From: DUZB01 sp964407525
GTDB taxonomy: Bacteria > Desulfobacterota > DSM-4660 > Desulfatiglandales > Desulfatiglandaceae
Reading direction: 5' to 3'
NCBI GenBank assembly: GCA_964407525.1
Contig: CAYOWC010000174.1
Coordinates: 1-10,409, forward strand
Length of the DNA stretch: 10,409 nucleotides
Shown here: piece by piece, positions 1 through 5,860 of the stretch
Layout of the letters: each line of letters starts with the position of its first letter
How positions within the stretch are numbered: position 1 is the first letter of the stretch
Notes under the pieces: generated by a model
The model's database searches: none
Told to the model about the DNA's origin: nothing
Seen by the model: the letters and a program-made list of their open reading frames with translations, nothing else
Program-made: the position numbers and the translations under genes

Positions 1-3
1 CAC

Positions 4-27
4 TTTCGTGATTTCGCGTTTTCGCAG
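4..27. repeat. Octamer tandem array, TTTCG word x3
   Basis: Three contiguous 8-base units, TTTCGTGA, TTTCGCGT and TTTCGCAG, share the core TTTCG. The array starts near the window edge, so its true length is unknown. It is the first of several iterated-word arrays in this window. Confidence 0.6.
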
Positions 28-31
28 AGAA

Positions 32-101
32 ATTGGAAACTGGAAATTGGAAATTGGAAAAAAACACATTAATTCTGATGTGTTATCCAATTTCCAGTTT
101 C
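32..101. repeat. Heptamer array ATTGGAA x4 with inverted partner
   Basis: Bases 32-59 are four contiguous heptamers of the form A(T/C)TGGAA. Bases 36-50 (GAAACTGGAAATTGG) are perfectly reverse-complemented at 87-101. Inside this 15-base inverted repeat is a second, nested one: AACACAT at 63-69 against ATGTGTT at 78-84, with an 8-base loop. The whole can fold into a long imperfect hairpin or cruciform. It has no open frame worth considering and no terminator-like T tract directly after the stem. Function unknown. Confidence 0.75.
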
Positions 102-150
102 GAATTTTCAGTTTCAGCATCCGATTTTCAGATTCGACGTCCGATTTTCA
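101..150. repeat. 20-base-period direct repeat of a TTTTCA word
   Basis: CGAATTTTCA at 101-110, CCGATTTTCA at 121-130 and CCGATTTTCA at 141-150 are spaced exactly 20 bases apart. The last two are identical. The ten bases between copies are not conserved. This follows directly on the inverted arm of the TTGGAA array and shares its TTTCAG/TTTCCAG flavour. Confidence 0.6.
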
Positions 151-267
151 ACCAGAAAACATACCCCATTTCCGGGAAAAGTGTAAACTTATGGTTGAAG
201 GATGCCATAATTTGCTTTACTTTTTACGTTTATCTGTTCAGTTCGATGTTGGAATGCTACTTAAAAG

Positions 268-430
268 ATGCAATTAGCGGTTAGTGGTTACTTAGCCGCA
301 CAAAATCCGTGATTTACGGTGCAATAGGTTCGCATCAAAAAGTGAGAACCTCAACATGGAAAAAGTCATTAAAATGCTTGATAGTTTTAAGCTAACGGCT
401 AATCGCTAAAAGCTAATTGCAGCTTTTAGG
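268..430. repeat. Bipartite heptamer element, long copy (TTAGCGG ... GCTAANN)
   Basis: The left arm begins ATGCAATTAGC (268-278) and contains the heptamers TTAGCGG and TTAGTGG (274-287). The right arm (391-418) is four contiguous heptamers of the form GCTAANN (endings CG, TC, AA, TT), followed by GCAGCTT. GCAATTAGC at 270-278 is perfectly inverted as GCTAATTGC at 412-420, so the arms are inverted relative to each other around about 100 bases. That interior holds a hairpin, AGGTTC at 326-331 against GAACCT at 346-351, and a small one at 307-319. A short relative sits at 5865-5920 with the same ends: the first 11 bases are identical, and 26 of the last 34 match. Confidence 0.75.
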
Positions 431-447
431 CGCTACGTTTATGACGC

Positions 448-456
448 AGGAGGGAG
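448..456 (+). promoter_or_regulatory. Shine-Dalgarno that fixes the start at 459
   Basis: AGGAGGGAG lies just before the ATG at 459. It selects that codon over two upstream in-frame candidates (the frame opens at 417, and there is an ATG at 441). The zinc-ribbon motif also begins immediately after 459, as is typical of MJ0042-type proteins. Confidence 0.8.
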
Positions 457-458
457 TC

Positions 459-1496
459 ATGATCATTCAGTGTGAAAGCTGTAAAACCGAATTCAACCTT
501 GATGAATCCATGATAAAAAAGGGTGGATCGAAAGTTGGATGTTCAGTCTGTAAGCAGGTATTCGTGGTCTATCCCCCATCGCAAGCTTTTGCGGATGAGG
601 GAGATCCTCTAAAGGAAGTGGAGTCCGAGTTATTTGGGTCGGATTCAAAGAGTAGCACCATTCCGGAAGAGTCGGAAGGGGTACCGGATAAGGATGATTT
701 TCTGGATGGACTTGATGGATTGGATGATATTCTGGGAAAGCCGGATTCAGATCTGGACGGAGAAAAGGCTGTTTTTGATGAGGCGGAAAGGAACCTTTTG
801 CAAAAGGCAAGCGAGGGAGAACAAGATCTGGCAAAACATCCCTTGCCTGATTTTCCATCCATGGAACAGCTTGTAGAGGAAGATAAAGAACCTGCTGAAA
901 AATATGCTCCCGACGTTGTGGAACCAGAGTTCCCTGTAAGAGAAGTCAAAACGAAAAAGAAATCCTCAAAATTTATGGTTTTTTTGCTTATTGTCTTTTT
1001 CCTCATCATTGGTGCTGCAGCCGCCTTTTTCTATTTGAGACCTGAATTGATCCCTAAATCTTTGTCTTTTCTTGAGCCGGAAAAAAAGCAGGAGCAGGTC
1101 GATCCGGGCGTCCGCCTTTTGATGTTCAGTTCGGTGAGTGGAGGTTTTGCCGAAGCAGAAAATGGAGGCCGTTTTTTTGTTATCAGGGGTGTTGTTACCA
1201 ATAAGTACCCTGAACCAAGAAGCTTTATCCAAATCAAAGGAAGTGTCCTGGATGATCAGGGGAAGGTGGTTCAGGCGCGGACATCCTATGCGGGAAACAG
1301 TTTTACGGAAGAAGAACTCAAAACGCTGCCTTTCAGCGAGATCAGTAAGGCGATGGAAAACCGTGACGGAATGGCAAGAAAGAATTTCAATGTGCTTTCA
1401 GGTGCGGCGGTTCCTTTCATGATTGTCTTTGATAACCTGGAAGGCAGCCTGAGTGAGTTCACTGTGGAGGCTGTAAGCTCTTCACCTGGAACATAA
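459..1496 (+). CDS. MJ0042-type zinc-ribbon, single-pass membrane protein with DUF3426-like domain
   Basis: The protein has 345 residues. An N-terminal zinc ribbon has Cys5-x2-Cys8 and Cys28-x2-Cys31, the MJ0042/zinc-ribbon pattern that starts at residue 1 of many deltaproteobacterial proteins. Residues 40-165 are a low-complexity, strongly acidic linker (for example DGLDGLDD around 83-90). Residues 171-193 form one hydrophobic membrane segment, preceded by a KKKSSK basic cluster. Residues 217-342 resemble the DUF3426 domain, a beta-rich module containing the motif VIRGVVTN. The positive-inside rule puts the zinc ribbon and acidic linker in the cytoplasm and the C-terminal domain in the periplasm. 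Function unknown; the arrangement would suit a membrane-tethered sensor or scaffold. The potassium-channel gene follows on the same strand after 175 bases, so co-transcription is possible but unproven. Identification of the domain architecture is fairly secure. Confidence 0.85.
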   Translation: MIIQCESCKTEFNLDESMIKKGGSKVGCSVCKQVFVVYPPSQAFADEGDPLKEVESELFGSDSKSSTIPEESEGVPDKDDFLDGLDGLDDILGKPDSDLDGEKAVFDEAERNLLQKASEGEQDLAKHPLPDFPSMEQLVEEDKEPAEKYAPDVVEPEFPVREVKTKKKSSKFMVFLLIVFFLIIGAAAAFFYLRPELIPKSLSFLEPEKKQEQVDPGVRLLMFSSVSGGFAEAENGGRFFVIRGVVTNKYPEPRSFIQIKGSVLDDQGKVVQARTSYAGNSFTEEELKTLPFSEISKAMENRDGMARKNFNVLSGAAVPFMIVFDNLEGSLSEFTVEAVSSSPGT

Positions 1497-1511
1497 ATCG
1501 GCAAAGCCGAT
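1497..1511. repeat. Small perfect hairpin after the stop codon
   Basis: ATCGGC-AAA-GCCGAT begins at the base after the TAA of the zinc-ribbon gene. The stem is 6 bp with a 3-base loop. No T tract follows on the plus strand, so it is a poor Rho-independent terminator, but it could protect the mRNA 3' end. Confidence 0.45.
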
Positions 1512-1671
1512 CAACGTTCAATGGAGATCACTTGTTGAATGAAACTGATGTGGGTGACCGAAAAGATCTCACGCAAAGGCGCTGAAATTTTAGGTCTTTA
1601 AGGCCTATTTGAATTCCGTATTCTGTTTACCACCTCCTACCGTTTCTTACCCTTTATTTTCTCTGGGAAAT

Positions 1672-2691
1672 ATGAAAAAAAACAGATTGCCCCAAGGTTT
1701 AAGAAGTGTGATTCGCGGCACCGCCATACTGGGGTTGATTTTGCTCTTTGGTACTGGTGGGTATATGATTATAGAAGGGTGGCACCCCTTTGAAGCATTC
1801 TATATGACCGTTATTAGCGTTACCACGGTAGGATATGGGGAGATAAGGACGGTTTCTGATACAGGAAGGGTATTTACCGTTGTCATTATTTTCCTCGGAA
1901 TGGGGGTCATGGCGTATACCCTTGGAATGGTGGCCCAGACCATGGTGGAGTTCAGACTCAGTGCTATCCTTGGGAGAAAAAAATTCGGGAGGAAACTCAA
2001 ATCGATGAAAAATCACTATATCATATGTGGCTATGGGCGTCTGGGGGCGATTATTGTAGACGAACTCAAAAGTCATAATATCCCTCTTATTGTCATTGAC
2101 AACGCCCCCGAAACGAGGGACCTGCTGTCCGATTTAGATATAACCTTTATCATCGATGATGCCACGAACGAAGATATTTTGCTGGAAGCGGGGATTGAAA
2201 AGGCAAAGGGCCTGGTGACCGTGGTGCTTTCGGATTCGGACAATCTGTTTATTACAATGAGCGCAAGGGGCCTCAACCGTGACCTGTTTATTCTGGCGAG
2301 GGCTGATAAGGAGCAGACGCAAAAGAAACTACTTCGGGCGGGAGCCAACCGGGTGGTCCTTCCCTATCATATTGGTGGTATGAAAATGGCCCAGACGATT
2401 ATCAAACCGGCGGTCACCGATTTCCTTGAACTGACCATGCACGATAAAGATATAGACCTTCAATTAGAGGAATTGCCGGTGGGAGAAAGTTCAAAGCTCA
2501 ATGGCATTTCTTTAGTCGATTCCGATATCCGAAAGGATATGAACGTCATTATTCTCGCTGTCAGGAAAAGAAATGGCGAGATGAGCTTCAATCCCTCTTT
2601 TTCAACGCTCATAAAAGCCGGAGAAACCTTGATTGCCATGGGACCGGGAAATGATCTTGATCGGTTGGCTGTGATTCTTTCCGGGGAGTAG
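1672..2691 (+). CDS. Two-TM potassium channel with cytoplasmic RCK (TrkA-N/TrkA-C) domain
   Basis: The protein has 339 residues from the ATG at 1672. The frame can be extended to a TTG at 1609, but those 21 extra residues are not membrane-like or family-like. Transmembrane helix 1 is about residues 15-34. The pore helix leads into the potassium selectivity filter TVGYG at 52-56. Transmembrane helix 2 is about 66-91. The RCK N domain starts near 114 with the Rossmann glycine motif GYGRLG (120-125), and an acidic residue ends the second strand (VID, Asp143). A TrkA-C-like domain covers about 254-337. This is the MthK/GsuK-type layout for tetrameric, ligand-gated potassium channels of the inner membrane, where nucleotides or divalent cations bind the RCK ring. 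The ligand cannot be read from sequence. An internal ATG at 2005 may give a free RCK subunit. The ribosome-binding site at 1672 is weak (a GGGA a few bases upstream). The 3' end lies 10 bases from the convergent nucleotidyltransferase gene. Confidence 0.92.
   Translation: MKKNRLPQGLRSVIRGTAILGLILLFGTGGYMIIEGWHPFEAFYMTVISVTTVGYGEIRTVSDTGRVFTVVIIFLGMGVMAYTLGMVAQTMVEFRLSAILGRKKFGRKLKSMKNHYIICGYGRLGAIIVDELKSHNIPLIVIDNAPETRDLLSDLDITFIIDDATNEDILLEAGIEKAKGLVTVVLSDSDNLFITMSARGLNRDLFILARADKEQTQKKLLRAGANRVVLPYHIGGMKMAQTIIKPAVTDFLELTMHDKDIDLQLEELPVGESSKLNGISLVDSDIRKDMNVIILAVRKRNGEMSFNPSFSTLIKAGETLIAMGPGNDLDRLAVILSGE
1987..2007 (+). promoter_or_regulatory. Candidate internal translation start for a soluble RCK subunit
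   Basis: GGGAGG at 1987-1992 lies 12 bases before the in-frame ATG at 2005 (Met112), located directly before the first beta strand of the Rossmann fold (NHYIICGYG). Translation here would give a 228-residue free RCK protein. In the archaeal channel MthK an internal methionine at the equivalent boundary (Met107) is known to supply the four untethered RCK subunits of the gating ring. The 12-base spacing is longer than ideal, so this is a proposal. Confidence 0.4.
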
Positions 2692-2701
2692 TTGATTTAT
2701 T

Positions 2702-3511
2702 TCAGCCCTCTCCACGGGATTTGAAAATTTCCTGTACATGCAAAAGAGCCTGCATATCATCTACTCCCATGACTTCCTCTTCATCCCCCAATACGCAAGC
2801 TGTGGAAAGGTTGCCTTTGTACATGGTTTCAATCAGGTCCGTAATAAAATATTCGTTTATTGGTATTGTCTTACCACGGACCTCTTTTTGTACAACGTGT
2901 GGCTTTGATGACAGTACGGAGATGTATTGGATCAGGTCGTCCTTTCTCGCTGCATAAATCCCGGAATTGCAGATTTGAAGTTTTTCAAGTTTTGTTTCCG
3001 GGTAATGGCGCCAGTATTCCCACTCGACGATTTTTGCGACCTTGTTCTTCTCTAACTGCAACATCCCATATTTCTTTCGCGACTCAGGCTTGAAACCAAG
3101 CACTGCAAGGGAGTTTCCCTCCAGCTTTTTCAATAATTTCGTGTAGGATTCTCTCTTCACGAGTGGAACATCTCCCATGGTGATAATCAGATATTCATCT
3201 TCAGCCTGCATCAGGAACGGCAGGGCTGCGATCAGTGCCCCCCCGGTGCCGTTCAGTTCAGGTTGATCAATATAGGTTATCCCGGTTTCACGGGTTGCGT
3301 TTATGATATCTTCTTTCCTGTGGTTTACGATAATGGCCTTATTTCCGGTGGGCAGTTCCTTCAGGATATGCGAAAGGATCGGTTTTGTTCCTCTGTATGG
3401 AGATCTTAAAGGAATCAGGGGCAGAAGCGTTTTGTTCCCTTCATATCCAACCATTCGGCTGCCTCTTCCGGCGGCAAGGATCAGAGAGGCGGTTTTGTGA
3501 TTTTTTTTCAT
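2702..3511 (-). CDS. GlmU N-domain-like sugar-phosphate nucleotidyltransferase
   Basis: The protein has 269 residues, and a GAGGA Shine-Dalgarno precedes the ATG. It shows nucleotidyltransferase motifs in the order seen in the pyrophosphorylase half of GlmU: LAAGRGSRM (12-20, nucleotide-binding loop), a lysine/LLPL segment (27-32), QPELNGTGGA (83-92, like the QxxxLGTGHA segment of GlmU), GDVPL (113-117, metal-binding Asp), NSGIYA (182-187), ITDLIE (223-228) and a terminal GVDDMQAL (249-256, like GVNDRxQL). The protein stops there: the left-handed beta-helix acetyltransferase half of GlmU is absent. The expected chemistry is NTP plus sugar-1-phosphate giving NDP-sugar and pyrophosphate in the cytoplasm, probably UTP and GlcNAc-1-phosphate or a similar sugar, but the substrate is not provable here. 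It lies downstream of rtcB on the same strand, separated by 115 bases that include a repeat. Confidence 0.85.
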   Translation of the reverse strand: MKKNHKTASLILAAGRGSRMVGYEGNKTLLPLIPLRSPYRGTKPILSHILKELPTGNKAIIVNHRKEDIINATRETGITYIDQPELNGTGGALIAALPFLMQAEDEYLIITMGDVPLVKRESYTKLLKKLEGNSLAVLGFKPESRKKYGMLQLEKNKVAKIVEWEYWRHYPETKLEKLQICNSGIYAARKDDLIQYISVLSSKPHVVQKEVRGKTIPINEYFITDLIETMYKGNLSTACVLGDEEEVMGVDDMQALLHVQEIFKSRGEG

Positions 3512-3570
3512 ATTGTTCCTCGTTGACCTGGGTGATTGTGGTTGCTATACTTCTCACGAAAAAGAATTTG

Positions 3571-3600
3571 GACGCAGATGAGCGCAGATTATCTCTGATT
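3571..3600. repeat. Decamer array, GCAGAT-type dispersed repeat
   Basis: Three consecutive 10-base units, GACGCAGATG, AGCGCAGATT and ATCTCTGATT, read on the other strand as the ATCTGCG-CATCTGCG type of word. It occupies the gap between the rtcB stop and the nucleotidyltransferase start. From memory, ATCTGCGTxxATCTGCGT-like strings recur in the intergenic DNA of many bacterial assemblies; I cannot confirm that here. Confidence 0.5.
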
Positions 3601-3626
3601 TTTGTTCTTAGGCACTCGGCAAAAAC

Positions 3627-5084
3627 CTACCCTTTTATGACACCCAAAGGCCTCAGCCTTGCTACTTTGCGGGCAAGGTCGGCCCCATGTACGGACTCGA
3701 CGACCAGAGAAACATCTTTGTAGGCATCCGGCATTTCTTCTTTCAGTGTCTGTCTTCCTCTGTATTGAACAAAAATACCCCTGTCTTCCAGTTCACGATA
3801 GATAGCCCGACCTTTTGCTTTTTTTATGGCCTGGGTTCGGCTGAGAATTCTTCCTGCTCCATGGCAACTGGATCCGAAGCTTTCACGCATGGCCCCTTCG
3901 GATCCTGACAGCACGTAGGAATATCTTCCCATATCCCCGGGTATTAGAACTGGTTGACCCGTTCGGCGGTATATTTCCGGCAGGAGAGGGTGCATGGGAG
4001 GCAGTGCACGGGTTGCTCCTTTGCGATGAACGCACAGCAGTTGTTTCTGACCGTCCACGAGATGCCTTTCTTTTTTGGCGATGTTGTGGCATACATCGTA
4101 GAGAAGCTCCATCCCCAGCTCGCTCGGGGTTATTTCAAGGGCGCTGAGCAGGGTTTCACGGGTCAGGTGCATGAGCACCTGCCGGTTGGCCCAGGCGTAA
4201 TTGGCTGCACAGGCCATTCCGGCGAGATATCGTTTTGCAAGGTCCGATCGAAGAGGAGCGCAGGCAAGCTGCCTGTCAGGGAGGGGAAAAGAAAGGGCGC
4301 CCTTCGCATAATCGCGATGCATTTCCTTGAGAAAGTCGTCGCATATCTGGTGGCCGAAACCCCTTGATCCTGAGTGGATAAAAACGGTTATCCTGCCTTC
4401 AGTGAGATTAAATGCCCTGGCTTTTTCCCGGTCGTAGATTTGATCTACAACCTGAATCTCCAGGAAATGATTTCCTGAACCAAGGGTTCCTAACTGTTTC
4501 TGTCCTCTCTGGATGGCGCGTGAACTTAAAACAGACGGGTCTGCCCCTTCCATGCATCCGCCGTCTTCGGTTCGCTGCAGATCTTCCATATGGCCGAACC
4601 CGGCTTTTACGGCCCAAGCGGCCCCCTGGACAGCAACGCGGGCTTCCTCTGATTTTGAAAGATGAACCGGCCCGGTTGTTCCCACACCGCTGGGTATCGA
4701 ACGGAAGAGGGTTGCTACCAGATCCTTGATCCGAGGACGGATTTCATCGGCCCGGAGCCTGGTGGTCATCAATCTGCATCCGCAGTTGATATCGTATCCA
4801 ACTCCTCCCGGTGAGACGATGCCTTCGTCAAGATCGAAGGCTGCTACACCCCCTATGGGAAAGCCGTACCCCCAGTGGATGTCAGGCATGGCCAGAGAAT
4901 AACCGACAATGCCGGGCAGGGAGGCGACATTAGCCACTTGGACGAGACTTTGGTCTTTCTGGAGATTTTTTATCAAGCCCTCGTTGGAAAAAATCAGCCC
5001 CGGCACACGCATGGGACCGGTTTTCGGAAGCAACCATCGATATTCATCCAGCTTTTTTATTTTTGTATTTACGATGTTGGTCAT
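3627..5084 (-). CDS. rtcB: RNA-splicing ligase RtcB
   Basis: The protein has 485 residues, the usual length for the archease-dependent RtcB type. RtcB joins RNA 2',3'-cyclic phosphate or 3'-phosphate ends to 5'-OH ends using GTP and Mn2+, via a guanylated histidine. All active-site landmarks are visible: GYDINCG gives metal ligands Asp98 and Cys101, GSGNHFLE gives His206, HSGSRGFGHQ gives His237, DVCHNIA gives His333, and SSCHGAGRILSR gives His408, the expected guanylylation site. The C-terminus RPLGVIKG is the family's conserved end. These line up with Asp95, Cys98, His203, His234, His329 and His404 of the Pyrococcus enzyme with offsets of three or four residues. No intein or frameshift is present. 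The start codon overlaps the stop of archease (ATGA), so translation is likely coupled. No RtcA, RtcR or toxin gene lies in the window, so the physiological RNA target (tRNA repair, stress-cleaved RNA) is open. Confidence 0.97.
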   Translation of the reverse strand: MTNIVNTKIKKLDEYRWLLPKTGPMRVPGLIFSNEGLIKNLQKDQSLVQVANVASLPGIVGYSLAMPDIHWGYGFPIGGVAAFDLDEGIVSPGGVGYDINCGCRLMTTRLRADEIRPRIKDLVATLFRSIPSGVGTTGPVHLSKSEEARVAVQGAAWAVKAGFGHMEDLQRTEDGGCMEGADPSVLSSRAIQRGQKQLGTLGSGNHFLEIQVVDQIYDREKARAFNLTEGRITVFIHSGSRGFGHQICDDFLKEMHRDYAKGALSFPLPDRQLACAPLRSDLAKRYLAGMACAANYAWANRQVLMHLTRETLLSALEITPSELGMELLYDVCHNIAKKERHLVDGQKQLLCVHRKGATRALPPMHPLLPEIYRRTGQPVLIPGDMGRYSYVLSGSEGAMRESFGSSCHGAGRILSRTQAIKKAKGRAIYRELEDRGIFVQYRGRQTLKEEMPDAYKDVSLVVESVHGADLARKVARLRPLGVIKG

Positions 5085-5506
5085 AGGTCAAAAATTACCC
5101 GGGTGCTCCATCCATCAGGTTTTTGTGTTACTTGTATCTGGTGGTACGTAACCGCCTTGATCTCGGTTGCAATTTCATGGTGGTCTGGATGGAAAACAGC
5201 CACGTCCAGGATTGCCTCAAGATGTGTGCGTTTGACTTTTACGATCCTGATGCCGGAAACAATTTTTTGCTCCGCGTCGAAAAGGTACAGGATTTCTCCG
5301 AGCCAGCGGACCATCAGGTCGGCAAGGTCTTCCCCGTCCAGGGAAACCTTTATGGATTCGATTCCATTCAATGGCCTTTTCCGAAACATGATGTCGATGA
5401 TGGATTGTGCAGCTTTCTCAAAAAGGTCTTTTAGATCAGTCCCTGTAACAATGATTCCCAGATCCGCAGTGTGGTCGAAGGTCGTATATAAGGCTTTTCT
5501 ATCCAT
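5081..5506 (-). CDS. Archease, RtcB cofactor protein
   Basis: The protein has 141 residues from the ATG at 5506. A second in-frame ATG at 5527 would add seven residues. Neither has a strong Shine-Dalgarno; the shorter form matches the usual archease length and puts the conserved DHTAD motif at 11-15. Other family features are the long helix with LADLMVRWLGEILYLFD (61-77), KAVTYH (117-122) and the conserved C-terminal VIFDL. Archease binds a divalent metal and accelerates RtcB guanylylation and turnover, widening NTP use. It is the upstream gene of an archease-rtcB pair with a 4-base stop/start overlap, which fixes the partnership. The open frame continues upstream to 5743, but that part is antisense to the divergent zinc-protein gene and is not expected to be translated. 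Confidence 0.93.
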   Translation of the reverse strand: MDRKALYTTFDHTADLGIIVTGTDLKDLFEKAAQSIIDIMFRKRPLNGIESIKVSLDGEDLADLMVRWLGEILYLFDAEQKIVSGIRIVKVKRTHLEAILDVAVFHPDHHEIATEIKAVTYHQIQVTQKPDGWSTRVIFDL

Positions 5507-5572
5507 TCTGAAATAGTAGTTTACCATAGAGAAATTGTCAAAAATTAGTTTGTTTTGCCAGGAGGAAATGAA
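5507..5572. promoter_or_regulatory. Divergent intergenic spacer, archease-rtcB versus zinc protein
   Basis: These 66 AT-rich bases must hold the plus-strand ribosome-binding site (GGAGG at 5561-5565) and presumably at least one promoter. A TTGTCA hexamer occurs at 5535-5540, but no well-spaced -10 box fits before the Shine-Dalgarno. I could not assign a promoter on either strand with confidence. Confidence 0.3.
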
Positions 5573-5854
5573 ATGAGTCAGTGTGTCTTTTGCAAGAAAG
5601 AATTTTCCTTGAAGGACAAAGTGATGCGGCACGATACCTGTCCCCATTGCGGATGGGACATCAGGTGCTGCAGACAGTGTAAATTCCACGACTATCATGC
5701 CTACAATGAATGCAGTGAGGTCATGGCAGAGCGGGTCATTCATAAGGAGCGGGCGAACTTCTGTGAGTATTTTGCCTTAAGAGGTTCCGCGCCGGCTAAG
5801 AACTCCAAGGAAGAGGATGCCAGGAAGGCCCTTGAGGCCCTTTTCAGTAAGTAG
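5573..5854 (+). CDS. Small Cys-rich, probably zinc-binding protein
   Basis: The protein has 93 residues. A GGAGG Shine-Dalgarno seven bases upstream selects the ATG at 5573 over a TTG at 5555. It carries CxxC at 4-7 and CPHC at 23-26, which together look like one zinc ribbon, then CCRQC at 32-36, Cys47 and Cys64, which could form a second metal site. The segment 36-67 (CKFHDYHAYNEC, then AERVxxKERANFCEYF) reads like a conserved block. I recall similar CKFYDxxxxNxC...ERxNFCDYF proteins as uncharacterised small proteins in deltaproteobacteria but know no function. There is no signal peptide or membrane segment, and the tail is charged (KEEDARKALEALF). The gene diverges from archease-rtcB across only 66 bases, so shared control of an RNA-related or stress role is possible but speculative. 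Confidence 0.85.
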   Translation: MSQCVFCKKEFSLKDKVMRHDTCPHCGWDIRCCRQCKFHDYHAYNECSEVMAERVIHKERANFCEYFALRGSAPAKNSKEEDARKALEALFSK

Positions 5855-5860
5855 CACCTG

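Larger units (their letters stand above)
1..458. other. Gene-free, repeat-rich intergenic region
   Basis: No convincing gene lies in the first 458 bases. The two overlapping open frames near 8-284 run straight through low-complexity repeats and lack good ribosome-binding sites. The region holds, in order: a TTTCG octamer array (4-27), a TTGGAA heptamer array (32-59) with an inverted partner (87-101), three 20-base-spaced copies of a TTTTCA word (101-150), an AT-rich stretch without clear structure (151-267), and a bipartite TTAGC/GCTAA element (268-430) ending about 20 bases before the Shine-Dalgarno sequence of the next gene. I could not recognise a confident sigma-70 or sigma-54 promoter, although one must presumably lie here or be supplied from upstream. 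Confidence 0.7.

Noticed and set aside
32..150. CRISPR-like array
   Set aside because: The repeats are 7-20 bases, contiguous or nearly so, and lack unique spacers of constant length; no cas gene is present.
199..214. Possible sigma-54 promoter (GG ... TTTGC)
   Set aside because: The distance between the GG and GC dinucleotides is 12 bases, not the required 10.
8..284. Two overlapping plus-strand open frames of 83-89 codons
   Set aside because: They read through the TTGGAA and TTTTCA repeats, have no credible ribosome-binding site, and give low-complexity peptides rich in F, S and D.
296..409. Short open frame, with an ATG at 356, giving a 17-residue peptide ending in the GCTAA array
   Set aside because: It reads somewhat protein-like but has no Shine-Dalgarno before the ATG, no recognisable family, and overlaps the repeat element.
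1591..1610. TAGGTC/GGCCTA hairpin with three following T residues, considered as a terminator
   Set aside because: The stem is six pairs including a G-T pair and the T tract is too short to call.
1609..1671. TTG-initiated 21-residue extension of the potassium channel
   Set aside because: No ribosome-binding site was seen, and the extension is not typical for the family; the ATG at 1672 starts with MKKNR just before the first membrane helix.
5507..5743. N-terminal extension of archease to 5743
   Set aside because: The extra sequence is antisense to the zinc-protein gene, and archease proteins start just before the DHTAD motif, so the start at 5506 (or 5527) fits better.
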